Positions 33,540 to 42,351 of a DNA stretch of 48,211 nucleotides are shown piece by piece; position 1 is the stretch's first letter, and each line of letters opens with the position of its first letter. Both the position numbers and the translations under genes were made by a program. This DNA comes from Clostridiaceae bacterium (GTDB taxonomy: Bacteria; Bacillota; Clostridia; Acetivibrionales; DULL01): contig DULL01000090.1 in the NCBI GenBank assembly GCA_012840395.1, positions 1-48,211 of the forward strand, in the 5' to 3' direction. The notes under the pieces were generated by a model that saw only the letters and a program-made list of their open reading frames with translations, did not search any database and was not told the DNA's origin.

Positions 33540-34628
33540 GTGGCAGAATTTGAAATTACTGTATTACCGGGAGATGGTATTGGTCCTGAAATTATCCGGG
33601 AGGCAATAAAGGTAATTAATGCAATAGGAAGGAAATATGGTCATAAATTTGTTATATATGAAGAATTAATGGGAGGATGCGCCATAGATGCTTATGGAGA
33701 GCCTCTACCGGCAAAGACGCTTGAACGCTGCATAGCAAGTCATGCGGTTCTGCTTGGCGCCGTAGGAGGGCCTAAGTGGGATAACCTTCCGGGAAATATT
33801 CGTCCTGAAGCGGGACTTTTGGGAATTAGGTCAGCTCTTGGGTTGTTTTCTAATCTGAGACCTGCTTTAATATATGCCCCGTTGAGGGATGCTTCACCTC
33901 TGAAAACGGACATTATAAAGGATGGTATAGATATTCTGATTGTCCGTGAACTGACAGGAGGCATATACTTCGGAGAAAGAGGAAGATATGTTTCTGAAGA
34001 TAAAGGCGAATGCGCATACGATACAGAGAAGTACAGTGTTTTTGAAATTGAGAGAATAGCGAGGGTTGCTTTTGAGGCAGCAATGAAACGCCGCAAACTC
34101 CTGACATCAGTCGATAAGGCAAATGTTCTTGAAAGTTCCAGGCTGTGGAGAGAGGTTGTGGAAAATGTTTCAAAGGAGTATCCTGAAGTAACCTTGAACC
34201 ACATGTATGTAGACAATGCGGCTATGCAGCTTGTGAGAAGGCCTGACCAGTTTGATGTTATAGTAACCTCAAATATGTTTGGAGACATATTGTCTGATGA
34301 AGCTTCCATGATAACCGGGTCAATAGGAATGCTTCCTTCAGCCAGCCTGGGTAGCGGTACCTTCGGTTTATACGAGCCGATTCACGGTTCTGCTCCGGAT
34401 ATTGCAGGACAGAATGTAGCAAATCCCATAGCTTCAATTCTTTCAGTAGCTATGATGATGAAATATTCATTCAATCTTGATGCCGAAGGAAGAGCAATTG
34501 AAAAAGCAGTCCTTAATGTCCTTGAAAAAGGATATAGAACCAGGGACATTTCATCAGATGGGAAAACAGTAGTGGGAACAGACAGTATGGGAGATCTTAT
34601 AGTAGAAGAATTAGAGAGCATAACATAG
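33540..34628 (+). CDS. leuB: 3-isopropylmalate dehydrogenase
   Basis: LeuB oxidises and decarboxylates 3-isopropylmalate with NAD. The 362-residue protein has '[11 protein letters not shown]' at the N-terminus, '[15 protein letters not shown]' near residue 138, the catalytic Lys/Tyr regions, and '[12 protein letters not shown]' followed by '[14 protein letters not shown]' near 280, the cofactor-binding region. The start is GTG with AAGGAGG seven bases upstream. A terminator-like hairpin follows at 34730-34757, so leuCDB is likely one operon. Confidence 0.98.
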   Translation: MAEFEITVLPGDGIGPEIIREAIKVINAIGRKYGHKFVIYEELMGGCAIDAYGEPLPAKTLERCIASHAVLLGAVGGPKWDNLPGNIRPEAGLLGIRSALGLFSNLRPALIYAPLRDASPLKTDIIKDGIDILIVRELTGGIYFGERGRYVSEDKGECAYDTEKYSVFEIERIARVAFEAAMKRRKLLTSVDKANVLESSRLWREVVENVSKEYPEVTLNHMYVDNAAMQLVRRPDQFDVIVTSNMFGDILSDEASMITGSIGMLPSASLGSGTFGLYEPIHGSAPDIAGQNVANPIASILSVAMMMKYSFNLDAEGRAIEKAVLNVLEKGYRTRDISSDGKTVVGTDSMGDLIVEELESIT

Positions 34629-34639
34629 TAAAAAATAGC

Positions 34640-34676
34640 TTCGTAATAATATCGAAATTTCGTAATAATATCGAAA
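34640..34676 (+). repeat. Two tandem palindromic 18-base repeats
   Basis: TTCGTAATAATATCGAAA occurs at 34640-34657 and again at 34659-34676, a period of 19 bases. Each copy begins TTCG and ends CGAA and so is partly self-complementary. It lies right after leuB, before the terminator. It could be a protein-binding site or a simple duplication. The wider gap 34629-35322 otherwise holds the terminator, a decayed-looking frame on the minus strand near 34830-34952, and degenerate repeats at 35169-35307. Confidence 0.6.
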
Positions 34677-34729
34677 TAATATTTAACATCTTCCCTATAC
34701 TAATTCTATTGCGGAGCTATAATAAAATA

Positions 34730-34757
34730 GGAGCTGGCATAGTTTTTTGTCAGCTCC
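34730..34757 (+). terminator. Likely leuCDB terminator
   Basis: GGAGCTGGCA (34730-34739) pairs with TGTCAGCTCC (34748-34757), ten pairs with one G-T, around a T-rich loop. The tail ATATATTTT is moderately T-rich. It is about 100 bases after leuB and is the only good hairpin there. Confidence 0.6.
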
Positions 34758-35168
34758 ATATATTTTCAAATCCTTTTTAAAATTTTTCTTAAATTTTCCC
34801 GACCTTTATTTTTTAAGTTTGCTTCAACATTATTCTTCTACAGTGCAATTTATAAAATATTTGAATCCGAAGGCTATTTTCTGTTTCTGAATTGGCAGAA
34901 TTTCTAATATTGATGCCTTCTTATACCCTTTGTTTTTGGCATACTTTTGTATCTACATAAGCTATATCAACCAATAGATTCTTAAATATCAAAATAAATC
35001 GGTAAAATATTGTTACTCCCTTAATTTATGCCAGGGTTGATATAGATGTATTTTTTAGACGTGCAAAAATAAAATGCAGTTAACCGAAAAGAAAATTGAT
35101 ATAGAAAATAAAGAATATATTGTAAACTTAGAACAATACTAAAAAAATGTTAAAGTATAAAGTATTAC

Positions 35169-35307
35169 TATCAATAGTTATATCAAAAGTTATTGCAAGT
35201 TACATCAAAGGTTTATATCGTAAACTGTATTAATAACAGAAACAGTACAAAAAGTTTATACAGAAAATTATATCAAAAGTTAAAACCAAAAATTTTATCA
35301 GGAGTTA
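35169..35307 (+). repeat. Degenerate TATCAAAAGTTA repeats
   Basis: TATCAAAAGTTA or close variants occur at 35169, 35181, 35271 and 35296, with poorer copies between, as in ACATCAAAGGTTTA. Spacing is irregular. The copies lie just past the 3' end of the LeuA-distant LexA-like gene on the opposite strand. They may be binding sites or low-complexity drift in AT-rich DNA. Confidence 0.35.
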
Positions 35308-35322
35308 AGTCAAGAATTATGT

Positions 35323-35964
35323 CTATATTTTTGATATTTTTCCTACAACTTTTCCAATAATAATAATTTCACTTAAATAAAATGATTCTTTTCGTATAAT
35401 ACTATTATCTGCTTTTAGTATTATTTTTTTTTCTTGGCCATTTACTGTATAATATTTTCTTAATATGATGCGGTCATTGTAAAAAATTAGAGCTATATCC
35501 CCTTCGTTTAATTTATATTCCATTTTAATTATGAGAATATCTCCCGGACAGATATTGCTTTTTAACAGATCATCGTTGGGACATCTGATAATAAAATGAT
35601 TGTTATCATTCTCAACAATTTCCGAAGGCAAAGGCAGATACTGGTGTATATTATAAATATCAAATAGATTGTCTATATTGCGTTTTGTAATTTTTTTTAT
35701 TTCAGGGATAAATACTGGTTCACTATACAAAGATGCATCCCGGGGGACCAGCTGTATTGAGCGGGCAATACCTACCTGCCTCTTTAATGCTCCTTTTAAT
35801 TCCAGCCTGTTCAAAATTCCCTGAACAGCTCCTGGAGTTTTTTCTCCCATCAGTTCGCCAATTTCTCTTACAGTAGGAGGAATACCATTGGATCGGATAT
35901 AAGACTCAATAATCATGTAAACTTTTTTTTGTTTTGATGTTAGACTGTCAAAGTTAAAAGACAT
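35323..35964 (-). CDS. LexA-like repressor without self-cleavage residues
   Basis: The 213-residue protein has the LexA winged-helix domain at residues 8-72: 'LTSKQKKVYMIIESYI', 'PPTVREIGELMGEKTPGAVQ' and 'LKGALKRQVGIARSI'. Its C-terminal half keeps the S24 peptidase framework ('ICPGDILIIK', 'EGDIALIF'), but the key positions are changed. The loop that normally reads GDSM is 'CPNDDLL', placing Asp132 where the catalytic Ser should be, and the general-base Lys appears to be Arg169, with Lys170 next to it. No Ala-Gly cleavage bond is seen in residues 80-110. It should bind DNA but not undergo RecA-driven cleavage. The start is ATG at 35964 with AAAGGAAGG upstream. The normal LexA is presumably elsewhere. 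It diverges from the cyanophycin genes and may regulate them. Confidence 0.85.
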   Translation of the reverse strand: MSFNFDSLTSKQKKVYMIIESYIRSNGIPPTVREIGELMGEKTPGAVQGILNRLELKGALKRQVGIARSIQLVPRDASLYSEPVFIPEIKKITKRNIDNLFDIYNIHQYLPLPSEIVENDNNHFIIRCPNDDLLKSNICPGDILIIKMEYKLNEGDIALIFYNDRIILRKYYTVNGQEKKIILKADNSIIRKESFYLSEIIIIGKVVGKISKI

Positions 35965-36241
35965 AAAATCCTTCCTTTCAATAAATAGATGGATCAAATC
36001 CAGTATTTAAGCCAATTTTGCGGTTTTTTAATTAACATAATTACTAGATAGATTATAGTGTATCAAAGTTAATACAGTTTTTCAATTGATTTAAGATAAG
36101 TGTAAAAATTTAACACAATAATAAAGGTTTCCTAATAATTTTCAATTTGACAGGAAAATATATAAGTACATTGATAGATGTGGAAGTACATTGAATATGT
36201 AGTATAAAACATGACAATAATATTACGGGGTGATATAAAAT

Positions 36242-36514
36242 ATGGCAAATACAAGTGATTCATATGAAAATAGAATAGTATCAAAAGGTTCAGTTATTTT
36301 ACTTATTGTTGTAGGGTGGATTTCCGCAATCCTGTCTCTTTTTATATATCCTTTTATTTTCGGACTGGTAGGTGTTATATGCGGGATACTGTCAACTAAA
36401 AGTGGCAGCAGAACGGGACTTGCTTTAATAGTAACCAGTATAATATTTATGGCTATAGGGCTTATTTACAGCGGTGTAATTTTAAACTATACTAGGCATT
36501 TTTTAGGGATATAA
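36242..36514 (+). CDS. Small membrane protein (DUF4190-like), function unknown
   Basis: The 90-residue protein has two or three hydrophobic segments (about 15-38, 40-52 and 58-82) with a Gly-rich turn 'FGLVGVICGILSTKSGSRTG', like the small DUF4190-type proteins. It carries no catalytic motif. GGGGTGATA precedes the ATG. It is 30 bases before cphB and probably in the same operon. An 11-base direct repeat, AAGTACATTGA, at 36164 and 36184 lies in the upstream divergent region. Confidence 0.7.
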   Translation: MANTSDSYENRIVSKGSVILLIVVGWISAILSLFIYPFIFGLVGVICGILSTKSGSRTGLALIVTSIIFMAIGLIYSGVILNYTRHFLGI

Positions 36515-36544
36515 ATAGTGCTGGCTGTTTTGCGGAGGCTTTAG

Positions 36545-37372
36545 ATGAAAGAAAAAGTAAAGGGAAATCTGTTAGTTATCGGCGGAGCTGAGGATAGAGA
36601 AGGAGAATGCAGGATTCTTAAGTATTTTGTTGAAATCTCAGGAAAAGAAAAAGCACGTCTTGCAATACTTACCACTGCAAATGAAAACCCTGATACTGCA
36701 GGAAAAGAGTATTTTGAAATATTTAAGAATATGAATGTGGAAGATATTCAGATACTAAATATTCATCATAGAGATGATGCAAACTATTATGACTATGTGG
36801 AAATAATTAATAATGCCACAGGTATTTTTTTTACAGGAGGAGATCAACTAAGAATAACAAGTATTTTGGGTGGTACAAAAGTACATGATGCTCTTTATAA
36901 TTCATATCAGAGAGGAGTAACTATAGCAGGAACAAGCGCGGGAGCTTCAGTCATGAGCAGCACCATGATAATTGAAGGTGACAGTAATGACCCTGCCAGG
37001 AAATGCACATTAAAAATGGCTCCGGGACTTGGTTTGCTGGAGGAAGTAATTATTGACCAGCATTTTCATCAAAGGGGAAGAATAGGGAGGCTCTTGTGCT
37101 CAGTAGCAGAGAATCCATATATGCTTGGAGTTGGCATAGATGAAGACACTGCTATTAGAGTATATCCTGATGGTTATTTCATTGTGATTGGATCAAATTC
37201 TGTCACAGTGGTAGACGGCAAATCTATAAAAACTTCAAATGTATCTGAACTTCAGCCAGATGAAATCCTGGCTATAAGCAATATAACACTTCATATGCTT
37301 CCCGAAGGTTATGGATATGATTTAAGAAGCAGGGAAGTAAGGGAAATCCAGAAAGCGGAGGGCAAAAAGTGA
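36545..37372 (+). CDS. cphB: Cyanophycinase
   Basis: CphB is a serine peptidase that cuts the storage polymer cyanophycin into beta-Asp-Arg dipeptides. The 275-residue protein has 'LLVIGGAEDREGECRIL' near the N-terminus, 'GIFFTGGDQLRI' near residue 96 and the nucleophile elbow 'GTSAGASVMS' with Ser near residue 130. 'DQHFHQRGRIGRL' near 176 is also typical. The length matches known cyanophycinases. GTGA overlap of four bases joins it to cphA, so synthesis and breakdown enzymes are coexpressed. Confidence 0.95.
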   Translation: MKEKVKGNLLVIGGAEDREGECRILKYFVEISGKEKARLAILTTANENPDTAGKEYFEIFKNMNVEDIQILNIHHRDDANYYDYVEIINNATGIFFTGGDQLRITSILGGTKVHDALYNSYQRGVTIAGTSAGASVMSSTMIIEGDSNDPARKCTLKMAPGLGLLEEVIIDQHFHQRGRIGRLLCSVAENPYMLGVGIDEDTAIRVYPDGYFIVIGSNSVTVVDGKSIKTSNVSELQPDEILAISNITLHMLPEGYGYDLRSREVREIQKAEGKK

Positions 37373-40041
37373 AAATAAACAATATACAAAGTCTTACAGG
37401 CAGAAATATTTATTGTCACAGGCCTGTAATAAAAATGACAGTAGATATAGAAGAATTTCACAATGTGACAACAAAAGATATAAAAGGATTAAAAGAAAAA
37501 TTAATTGATTTTTTCCCAGGATTAAAGAAACATTATTGTTCTCCAGGATATGAAGGAGGATTTATAGAAAGACTATCTGAAGGGACCTACGCAGGACATG
37601 TTATTGAACATATTGCTCTGGAACTTCAGAACATGAATGGATATGATGTATTTTTCGGGAGAACAAGGGTACTGGAAGAACCTTCAATATATAATATCGT
37701 ATTTGAATATAAGAATGAAAAGTTAGGGCTTGAAAGTGGAAAAGCAGCTGTTGAAATTATAGATAAGCTTTTCAGGAATGAAGCAGTCGATATGGAAAAA
37801 ATATTAACAGACCTAAGTATACTGGCTGTTGAGTTTGAACTTGGACCCAGTACCAGATCTATTTTTGATGAAGCCGAAAAAAGAGGCATTCCTGTAACAA
37901 GAATTGGTGATGACAGTATGCTGAGACTGGGATACGGTAAATATTCCCGATTGGTTTCTGCATCTCTTACAGATGTTCCCAGCTGCATTTCTGTGGATAT
38001 AGTGGGAAATAAACATCTTACAAAACAAATATTAAGCAGTTACGGTATACCTGTACCTTATGGCCATATAGCTTATTCAGAAGATGCTGCAATAAGAATA
38101 GCAAAAGAGATAGGTTATCCGGTCGTAATAAAACCTTGCGATGTTAATCAGGGCAAAGGTGTAACCTTGAATATATTTAACGAAGAACAGGTTAGAATTG
38201 CATATAAAGAAGCAATAAAATACTGCAGAGCAGTTATAGTTGAAAAATTTGTGGAAGGGACAGACTACAGAGTGCTTGTGATAGGAAATAAAATAGCAGC
38301 TGTATCTGAAAGAAAGCCTCCTATCATAACAGGGGATGGAAAGCATACTATAAAAGAGCTTATTGAAATAGAAAATAGGAATCCGGCAAGGGGAGAAGGG
38401 CATGAAAAACCCCTTACAAGAATTAAGATTGATTCTGTAGTTCTTCAGACACTATCAGTACAGGGAATAGATGAAAATTATATTCCAGCTGCAGGTGAGA
38501 ATGTAGTTCTTCGGGGCAATGGAAATCTCAGCACCGGAGGAACAGCCAGGGAATGCACAGAGGAAATACATCCGGATAACAAAGAAATGGCTATTAAGGC
38601 TGCAAAAGCAGTGGGATTGGATATTGCAGGAATAGATATTAAAACCCCTGACATATCTGTTCCAATCAACGAGAATAATGGAGCCATCCTTGAGGTAAAT
38701 GCCGCACCTGGCTTAAGAATGCACCTCTATCCTTCCGAAGGAAATTCCAAAAATGTTGCGGAAGATATAGTAAATATGTTGTTTCCTGAAGGAAGCCCTT
38801 GTTCCATACCTATTGTATCAATAACAGGTACTAATGGAAAAACCACCACCACAAGGCTTGTAAGCCATACTCTTGCTTTGTCGGGACTTAAGGTTGGGAT
38901 GACTTCCTCAAGCGGGGTGTTTATAGGCAATGAATGTATAGTTAGAGGTGATTGCACAGGAGCTATCAGTGCGGGTTTGGTACTGGCTAACAAGGAGGTT
39001 GAAGCAGCTGTTCTTGAAACCGCCCGGGGGGGTATTATTAATAAAGGCCTTGGTTATAATTTGGCCGATGTCGGAGTAATTGTGAATATAAGTGAGGATC
39101 ATTTAGGTCTGGATAACATAAACACTTTGGAAGATCTGGCTTTTGTAAAATCATTGGTGGTAGAAGCTGTAAAACCCGATGGTTATGCAGTAATAAATGC
39201 TGATAATGATATGTGCCATTATTTTCTAAAAAGAGTAAAAAGTAAACTTATTCTTTTCAGCAAAAATAAAAATAATCCTCTTATTGTAAGGCATATAAGA
39301 TCCGGAGGAGTTGCAGTGACCGTTAAAGATGGTCTTATGAGCATATATGACAACACAAAAATTACACCTGTGGTAGCTGTTAGCGAAATTCCTATAACCA
39401 TGGGAGGTATTGCAGAATTTAATGTTGAGAATTCACTTGCAGCGGTATCTTCTCTATATGCGTTAAATATTCCCATTTCAATAATAAGAGAGGGCTTAAT
39501 GTCCTTTAAGTCTGATATTGAAAATAATCCTGGCAGGATAAATATGTTTGACATGGATGGATTTAAAATTATGCTTGACTATGGGCATAATCCAGCGGGC
39601 TATAAAGCGGTAATACAGTATTTACAAAGGATAAAAGCCAATAGATATGTTGGCATACTGGGAATGCCAGGGGATAGAATGGACAGGCATATCAGAGAAG
39701 TGGGAGAATTATGCAGCAAGGCATTTCACAAATTTTACATTAAGGAGGACAGATGCCTTAGAGGAAGATGCCCGGGAGAAGTAGCGGATATTTTATATGA
39801 TTCATTAATAATAAAGGGTGTTGATAAAAACAGAATTGAAATAATTTATTCCGAAACAGAAGCCCTGGAAAAAGCTATCATGAATGCTGAACCTGGAGAT
39901 TTAATTGTTATGTTTTATGAGAAATTTGAGCCTGCGGTAGAAATAATACAAAAACTTAAACAAAGTAAAGTCAAAAAACCTTTAATTCATAAAGAAACTA
40001 AGGAATCAGGGACAAACAAAGAATATGCTGCGATGATCTGA
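37369..40041 (+). CDS. cphA: Cyanophycin synthetase
   Basis: CphA builds the Asp-Arg polymer cyanophycin, a nitrogen store, using ATP. The 890-residue protein has an N-terminal domain (about 1-160), an ATP-grasp domain (about 210-480, with 'GYPVVIKPCDVNQGKGVTLN' near 250) and a Mur-ligase-like domain with P-loop 'GTNGKTTTTRL' near 487. 'ILEVNAAPGLRMHLYPSEG' near 441 is highly conserved. The start is GTG, coupled to cphB. The last 25 residues are Lys-rich. This suggests the cell can store nitrogen as cyanophycin granules; beta-Asp-Arg dipeptidase is not in the window. Confidence 0.97.
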   Translation: MKINNIQSLTGRNIYCHRPVIKMTVDIEEFHNVTTKDIKGLKEKLIDFFPGLKKHYCSPGYEGGFIERLSEGTYAGHVIEHIALELQNMNGYDVFFGRTRVLEEPSIYNIVFEYKNEKLGLESGKAAVEIIDKLFRNEAVDMEKILTDLSILAVEFELGPSTRSIFDEAEKRGIPVTRIGDDSMLRLGYGKYSRLVSASLTDVPSCISVDIVGNKHLTKQILSSYGIPVPYGHIAYSEDAAIRIAKEIGYPVVIKPCDVNQGKGVTLNIFNEEQVRIAYKEAIKYCRAVIVEKFVEGTDYRVLVIGNKIAAVSERKPPIITGDGKHTIKELIEIENRNPARGEGHEKPLTRIKIDSVVLQTLSVQGIDENYIPAAGENVVLRGNGNLSTGGTARECTEEIHPDNKEMAIKAAKAVGLDIAGIDIKTPDISVPINENNGAILEVNAAPGLRMHLYPSEGNSKNVAEDIVNMLFPEGSPCSIPIVSITGTNGKTTTTRLVSHTLALSGLKVGMTSSSGVFIGNECIVRGDCTGAISAGLVLANKEVEAAVLETARGGIINKGLGYNLADVGVIVNISEDHLGLDNINTLEDLAFVKSLVVEAVKPDGYAVINADNDMCHYFLKRVKSKLILFSKNKNNPLIVRHIRSGGVAVTVKDGLMSIYDNTKITPVVAVSEIPITMGGIAEFNVENSLAAVSSLYALNIPISIIREGLMSFKSDIENNPGRINMFDMDGFKIMLDYGHNPAGYKAVIQYLQRIKANRYVGILGMPGDRMDRHIREVGELCSKAFHKFYIKEDRCLRGRCPGEVADILYDSLIIKGVDKNRIEIIYSETEALEKAIMNAEPGDLIVMFYEKFEPAVEIIQKLKQSKVKKPLIHKETKESGTNKEYAAMI

Positions 40042-40175
40042 GGAAAGGGGACACTCCGAGGGAAGGGGACACTCCTGTTTTTTTATCAAAAAAATTTTTG
40101 TGTTGATAAGGCCTTGACTATTGAGTGGCTCTCTTACCCCAAAATATGCTGATAGTGCAGGAGTGTCCCCTTTTT
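40041..40175 (+). repeat. REPIN/MITE-like inverted repeat with GGGGACACTCC ends
   Basis: AAGGGGACACTCCTG (40063-40077) is exactly inverted at 40158-40172 (CAGGAGTGTCCCCTT). A further direct copy, AAAGGGGACACTCC, lies at 40044-40057. The enclosed 80 bases include an inner TATCAA/TTGATA pair. Paired GGGGACA-type ends without a gene resemble REP elements mobilised by REP-associated Y1 transposases. The 3' arm followed by five T may also terminate cphA transcription. Confidence 0.6.
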
Positions 40176-40297
40176 CTTTGAAATTTGAGTTTACTTATGA
40201 ACCTTATAAATTTATAATAATAGTGTAAAATACCATTTGAATTCAGTTCAACATTGTCTGTAGGACAGGGCTTCTAATCGGAGGTGAATATTTTGTA

Positions 40298-40924
40298 ATG
40301 ATAGACCTGTACTATTATATACCGATTAATGATGTGGAATATGTTGTTGACTGTGGATTGAAATTATCAAAGTGGTTCGACAGGGAAGAACTTATTGAAG
40401 GTCAATACAAAAAATGCATTACTGCCCTGCTAAATCCGAAGGACGATATTGAAAAATATAATTCAGAACATTTAGTATGTGTTAAACTGGAGGTTGAGCC
40501 TGAACATTGTTTTGTAGGTGATAAATATCTCTTTAATACCGGACTTCGAGATCCTGAGATAATGATTTTATACAGAGAGTCGATAATTCCTGTAAAGGAT
40601 TATATTTTTGGTTCCTACAGACTTCCTGAGTGTCTTGTTACAACTACTGTTATTGGTGGAAATATCAGTATCCTTAACAAAAACATTGACTCACCTGTAC
40701 TTTTTAATAATTCTGAAGAGCTTTACATAAATAATATTTTAGAATATTATAAGGAAACAGAAGAAGATTTTTGTAACACCGCACTTTATTACTATCACAT
40801 GAAACTGGTGGAATGCGGAAAATTTAGGAAATTTGAAGATGTAAATAACAGAACAACCATATTTATTGATAATTTCTCAGGAAAACCTTTCATATTCAAA
40901 GTTCCTGATTTATCATACTATTGA
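40298..40924 (+). CDS. Conserved-looking protein of unknown function
   Basis: I do not recognise this 208-residue protein. It has no signal or membrane segment, is rich in Tyr, Asp and Glu, and contains three cysteines of no clear pattern. A strand-rich middle, 'LVCVKLEVEPEHCFVGD' to 'REPIPVKDYIFGSYRLPE'-like text (residues about 65-110), is followed by helices. GGAGGTGA precedes the ATG. It ends 11 bases before birA's start, so the two are likely cotranscribed. Codon use matches its neighbours, so it looks like a real gene. Confidence 0.65.
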   Translation: MIDLYYYIPINDVEYVVDCGLKLSKWFDREELIEGQYKKCITALLNPKDDIEKYNSEHLVCVKLEVEPEHCFVGDKYLFNTGLRDPEIMILYRESIIPVKDYIFGSYRLPECLVTTTVIGGNISILNKNIDSPVLFNNSEELYINNILEYYKETEEDFCNTALYYYHMKLVECGKFRKFEDVNNRTTIFIDNFSGKPFIFKVPDLSYY

Positions 40925-40934
40925 GGAGATGCTG

Positions 40935-41924
40935 GTGAAGGATTTAATCTTAAAGAAATTAAAACAAAACTTGTTTCATTTTGTTTCAGGAGAGACATTA
41001 AGCCAGGAATTGAATGTTTCAAGGACAGCAATATGGAAGCATATCAAAGATTTAAGAAGTGAAGGATATGTAATTGAATCCTTTCCTAAAGTTGGTTATA
41101 GATTAATATCTGTGCCGGATGTTCTTGTGCCTTCTGATATATCCGAAAACATGAATACAGAATTTTTAGGTCATGAAATACTTTATTTTAAGGAGATAGA
41201 TTCTACAAACAATTATGCAAAAAAGATTGCTTACGAAGGGTGTAAAGATGGAACCGTTGTAATTGCTGAAAGGCAAACTTCAGGACGAGGAAGGCTTGGA
41301 CGCACCTGGGAGTCAGATAAGGGAAATGGAATCTGGATGTCTGTTATACTAAGGCCTGATATATCTCCTGAAGCTATTCAATTAATTACTCTTGCCTCAT
41401 CAGTTGCAGTTGTTGAAGCAATAAAAGATACCACAGGTATAGCTACAGGAATAAAATGGCCTAATGATATACTGCTTGATGGGAAAAAACTGTGCGGAAT
41501 ATTGGTTGAGATGAGTTCTGAAATGGACAGAATTAACTTTGTTGTAATTGGAATAGGAATAAATATTGGCCAGGATAACCGTGATTTTTCAGAGAATTTA
41601 AGAAATAAGGCTATTTCGCTTAAAAGCTACATCTATCAGAATAATATAAATATTGAATTTACGCGAAGTATGATAGTTGGGAAACTTTTAACTAAGATTG
41701 AGAAATATTATAATTTTATTTTAAAGGGAAGAACAGAAGAAATAATACAAAATTGGAAAAAATATTCAGTTGTTCTGGGAAAAGAAGTCGTTGTTTCAAG
41801 CAGAGATGGAGATTTCACAGGTATTGCCGAAGATTTAACAGAGGAGGGTAAACTTGTGATCAGATCTTTTGATGGTGTTACTCAATTAATTTTATCAGGT
41901 GAGATTTCTCTGAAAAGCTATTAA
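40935..41924 (+). CDS. birA: Biotin-protein ligase and biotin repressor
   Basis: BirA attaches biotin to carboxylases and, with its N-terminal helix-turn-helix, represses biotin genes. The 329-residue protein has 'SGETLSQELNVSRTAIWKHI' (residues about 16-35) for DNA binding and the ligase motif 'ERQTSGRGRLGRTWES' near residue 113. 'IKWPNDILLDGKKLCGILVE' near 173 is also conserved. The start is GTG at 40935 with GAGGAG six bases upstream; upstream in-frame ATGs lie inside the preceding gene or ribosome site. The group II (bifunctional) form is typical of Clostridia. Confidence 0.95.
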   Translation: MKDLILKKLKQNLFHFVSGETLSQELNVSRTAIWKHIKDLRSEGYVIESFPKVGYRLISVPDVLVPSDISENMNTEFLGHEILYFKEIDSTNNYAKKIAYEGCKDGTVVIAERQTSGRGRLGRTWESDKGNGIWMSVILRPDISPEAIQLITLASSVAVVEAIKDTTGIATGIKWPNDILLDGKKLCGILVEMSSEMDRINFVVIGIGINIGQDNRDFSENLRNKAISLKSYIYQNNINIEFTRSMIVGKLLTKIEKYYNFILKGRTEEIIQNWKKYSVVLGKEVVVSSRDGDFTGIAEDLTEEGKLVIRSFDGVTQLILSGEISLKSY

Positions 41925-41955
41925 TTAAGATTTAAAAAGTGAAGGAGGCGAAAGA

Positions 41956-42333
41956 GTGGACACAGAAGTTAACAAGACTACTTCAAGGAAGGGATATCAG
42001 AGAAAAACTAATTCTTTAAGGGGACTTCAGAAAGAGAGTAAGAATCAATCGCTCTCAAAAGGCTTACAGGAACAAAAGAAAATTCAAGGTCAGAAAGTGG
42101 TCCAGCAGGATAACCGTGAACAGGGAAGTTCCAAAGAGAGTACATTTAATAAAACTTCCCGAAAGGATGACTATGGAAGGCAAGGCAATGTTAATAAGGG
42201 TAACCAGACAAGGTACGGCAGCAAAGTGAAAGTAGAAGAAACCATAGAAGATATAATAGAAGATATCAACAGAATAGAAAAAGAGATAGAACTTGAGATG
42301 AAGGAAATAAAAAGTTTGAGACTGGGGTTATGA
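41956..42333 (+). CDS. Basic, low-complexity protein of unknown function
   Basis: The 125-residue protein is mostly disordered: residues 1-95 are rich in Lys, Gln, Ser, Asn and Gly with almost no hydrophobic residues. The last 30, around 'VEETIEDIIEDINRIEKEIE', form an acidic amphipathic helix. No known domain is seen. The start is GTG with GGAGG nine bases upstream. It lies between birA and coaX, 18 bases before the latter, and would be cotranscribed. Such composition suits an RNA-, protein- or polyanion-binding tail tethered by a coiled coil, but that is a guess. Confidence 0.7.
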   Translation: MDTEVNKTTSRKGYQRKTNSLRGLQKESKNQSLSKGLQEQKKIQGQKVVQQDNREQGSSKESTFNKTSRKDDYGRQGNVNKGNQTRYGSKVKVEETIEDIIEDINRIEKEIELEMKEIKSLRLGL

Positions 42334-42351
42334 AAGTAGGTGTGAAAAGCA

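Noticed and set aside
34830-34952. A 40-codon decayed-looking frame on the minus strand (IQKYAKNKGYKKASILEILP...)
   Set aside because: It reads like protein but has no start, no ribosome site and a stop just upstream; too short to name as a pseudogene.
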